Origin: Arachidicoccus soli
GTDB lineage: Bacteria; Bacteroidota; Bacteroidia; Chitinophagales; Chitinophagaceae
Length of the DNA stretch: 64,000 nucleotides
Assembly: GCF_003600625.1 (NCBI RefSeq)
Contig: NZ_CP032489.1
Coordinates: 3,100,001-3,164,000, forward strand
Direction: 5' to 3'
The notes below the pieces were generated by a model. The model had not been told where the DNA came from. It was given only the letters and a program-made list of their open reading frames with translations, and did not search any database. Positions 63,564 through 64,000 of the stretch are shown here, one piece after another. Both the position numbers and the translations under genes were made by a program. The stretch's first letter is position 1. Every line of letters starts with the position of its first letter.

Positions 63564-64000
63564 TAGTACTATACCTAAAGTTGGCATTATCATGGGTAGC
63601 GATAGTGACCTGAAAATAATGCAGGATGCAGCAGTCATCTTAAAAGAATTTAAAATACCATTTGAGCTAACTGTCGTATCTGCACATCGCACTCCTGAAC
63701 GAATGGTAAAGTATGCACAAACGGCAGCTACTCGTGGTCTTTGTGTAATAATTGCCGGGGCCGGAGGTGCGGCTCATTTACCGGGAATGATAGCCTCACT
63801 TACCACTCTACCGGTTATTGGAGTCCCCATTAAATCTTCTAATTCTATTGATGGATGGGATTCGGTGCTATCTATTTTACAAATGCCCAATGGGGTTCCT
63901 GTCGCAACAGTTGCATTGAATGCCGCAAAAAACGCAGGTCTCTTAGCAGCACAAATCTTGGCAATAGCTGACGAATCACTGGCAGAAAGATATAGCACTT
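63556..64000 (+). CDS. purE: N5-carboxyaminoimidazole ribonucleotide mutase, partial
   Basis: The first 148 codons of PurE, a purine-biosynthesis mutase that moves the carboxyl group of N5-CAIR to give CAIR; the gene continues beyond the window. GSDSD (14-18), SAHRTPERM and [11 protein letters not shown] are the conserved active-site segments of the bacterial class I enzyme. The start ATG overlaps the scpB stop by 8 bp. Expect about 20 more codons. Confidence 0.93.
   Translation, partial: MNNSTIPKVGIIMGSDSDLKIMQDAAVILKEFKIPFELTVVSAHRTPERMVKYAQTAATRGLCVIIAGAGGAAHLPGMIASLTTLPVIGVPIKSSNSIDGWDSVLSILQMPNGVPVATVALNAAKNAGLLAAQILAIADESLAERYST

Noticed and set aside
1-64000. CRISPR arrays, rRNA and tRNA genes
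   Set aside because: No regularly spaced identical repeats and no conserved tRNA T-loop or rRNA motifs were noticed on reading; a tRNAscan/CRISPR search was not possible.

Overview
The window is AT-rich chromosomal DNA from a Bacteroidota bacterium, most likely Chitinophagaceae or a close relative (inference). The evidence is a SusC/SusD pair, GH92 and GH29 glycosidases, SecA of about 1,100 residues with a C-terminal zinc motif, DUF1080 and DUF4369 proteins, an RprY-type regulator, the futalosine menaquinone enzyme MqnE, and promoters of the Bacteroidota TTTG / TAnnTTTG type. No rRNA, tRNA or CRISPR array was seen. Most of it is ordinary core genome; the accessory parts are a fucose operon, a SusCD/redox locus and an insertion sequence.

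Layout. 1-0.8 kb: cmk. 0.8-10.1 kb (minus strand): a non-phosphorylative L-fucose operon with permease, mutarotase, secreted GH29 fucosidase, two SDR dehydrogenases, FAH-type hydrolase, lactonase and altronate-dehydratase-family dehydratase, followed after a terminator by a DUF1080 protein. 10.3-17.3 kb: a MarR-controlled RND efflux operon; matching TTGA-N4-TCAA palindromes lie before marR and before the tolC-like gene. 17.5-26.3 kb: housekeeping genes (bifunctional nuclease, ispE, cdd, lepB, a ClC channel, icd, an isolated hisA). 26.6-34.7 kb: an AraC-type regulator, a structured leader, MauE and a small secreted two-cysteine protein on the plus strand, facing a thioredoxin-like/SusC/SusD operon on the minus strand. 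34.9-44.3 kb: an XRE regulator, sucC, GH92 mannosidase, aqpZ, an rprY-like regulator, a nucleotidyltransferase and an ACC-deaminase-like enzyme. 44.3-47.0 kb: an SPFH/band-7 gene split by an IS110/IS1111-family element. 47.1-64.0 kb: mqnE, a TlpA/DUF4369 protein, AraC regulator, PfkB kinase, cytochrome c, tadA, sod, bacilliredoxin, hsp20, two secreted proteases, secA, atpG, scpB and the start of purE.

The strongest special feature is the IS110-family element. Deleting 1,620 bp (44688-46307) and one copy of a GAGAT duplication restores a 287-codon SPFH gene in frame. The 413 bp after the transposase can fold extensively. It holds an 8-nt match to the left target flank and, further on, an 11-nt match to the sequence that would form if the two element ends were joined in a circle. 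That is the arrangement expected of a bridge RNA / seekRNA, with the target match before the donor match. The second candidate system is the SusCD/redox locus, which has two unusual leaders and a small secreted disulfide-type protein.

Functionally, the secreted fucosidase, GH92 mannosidase, M60-like metallopeptidase and SusCD pair suggest a glycoprotein or polysaccharide degrader (inference). Released fucose would be imported and oxidised to pyruvate and lactate.
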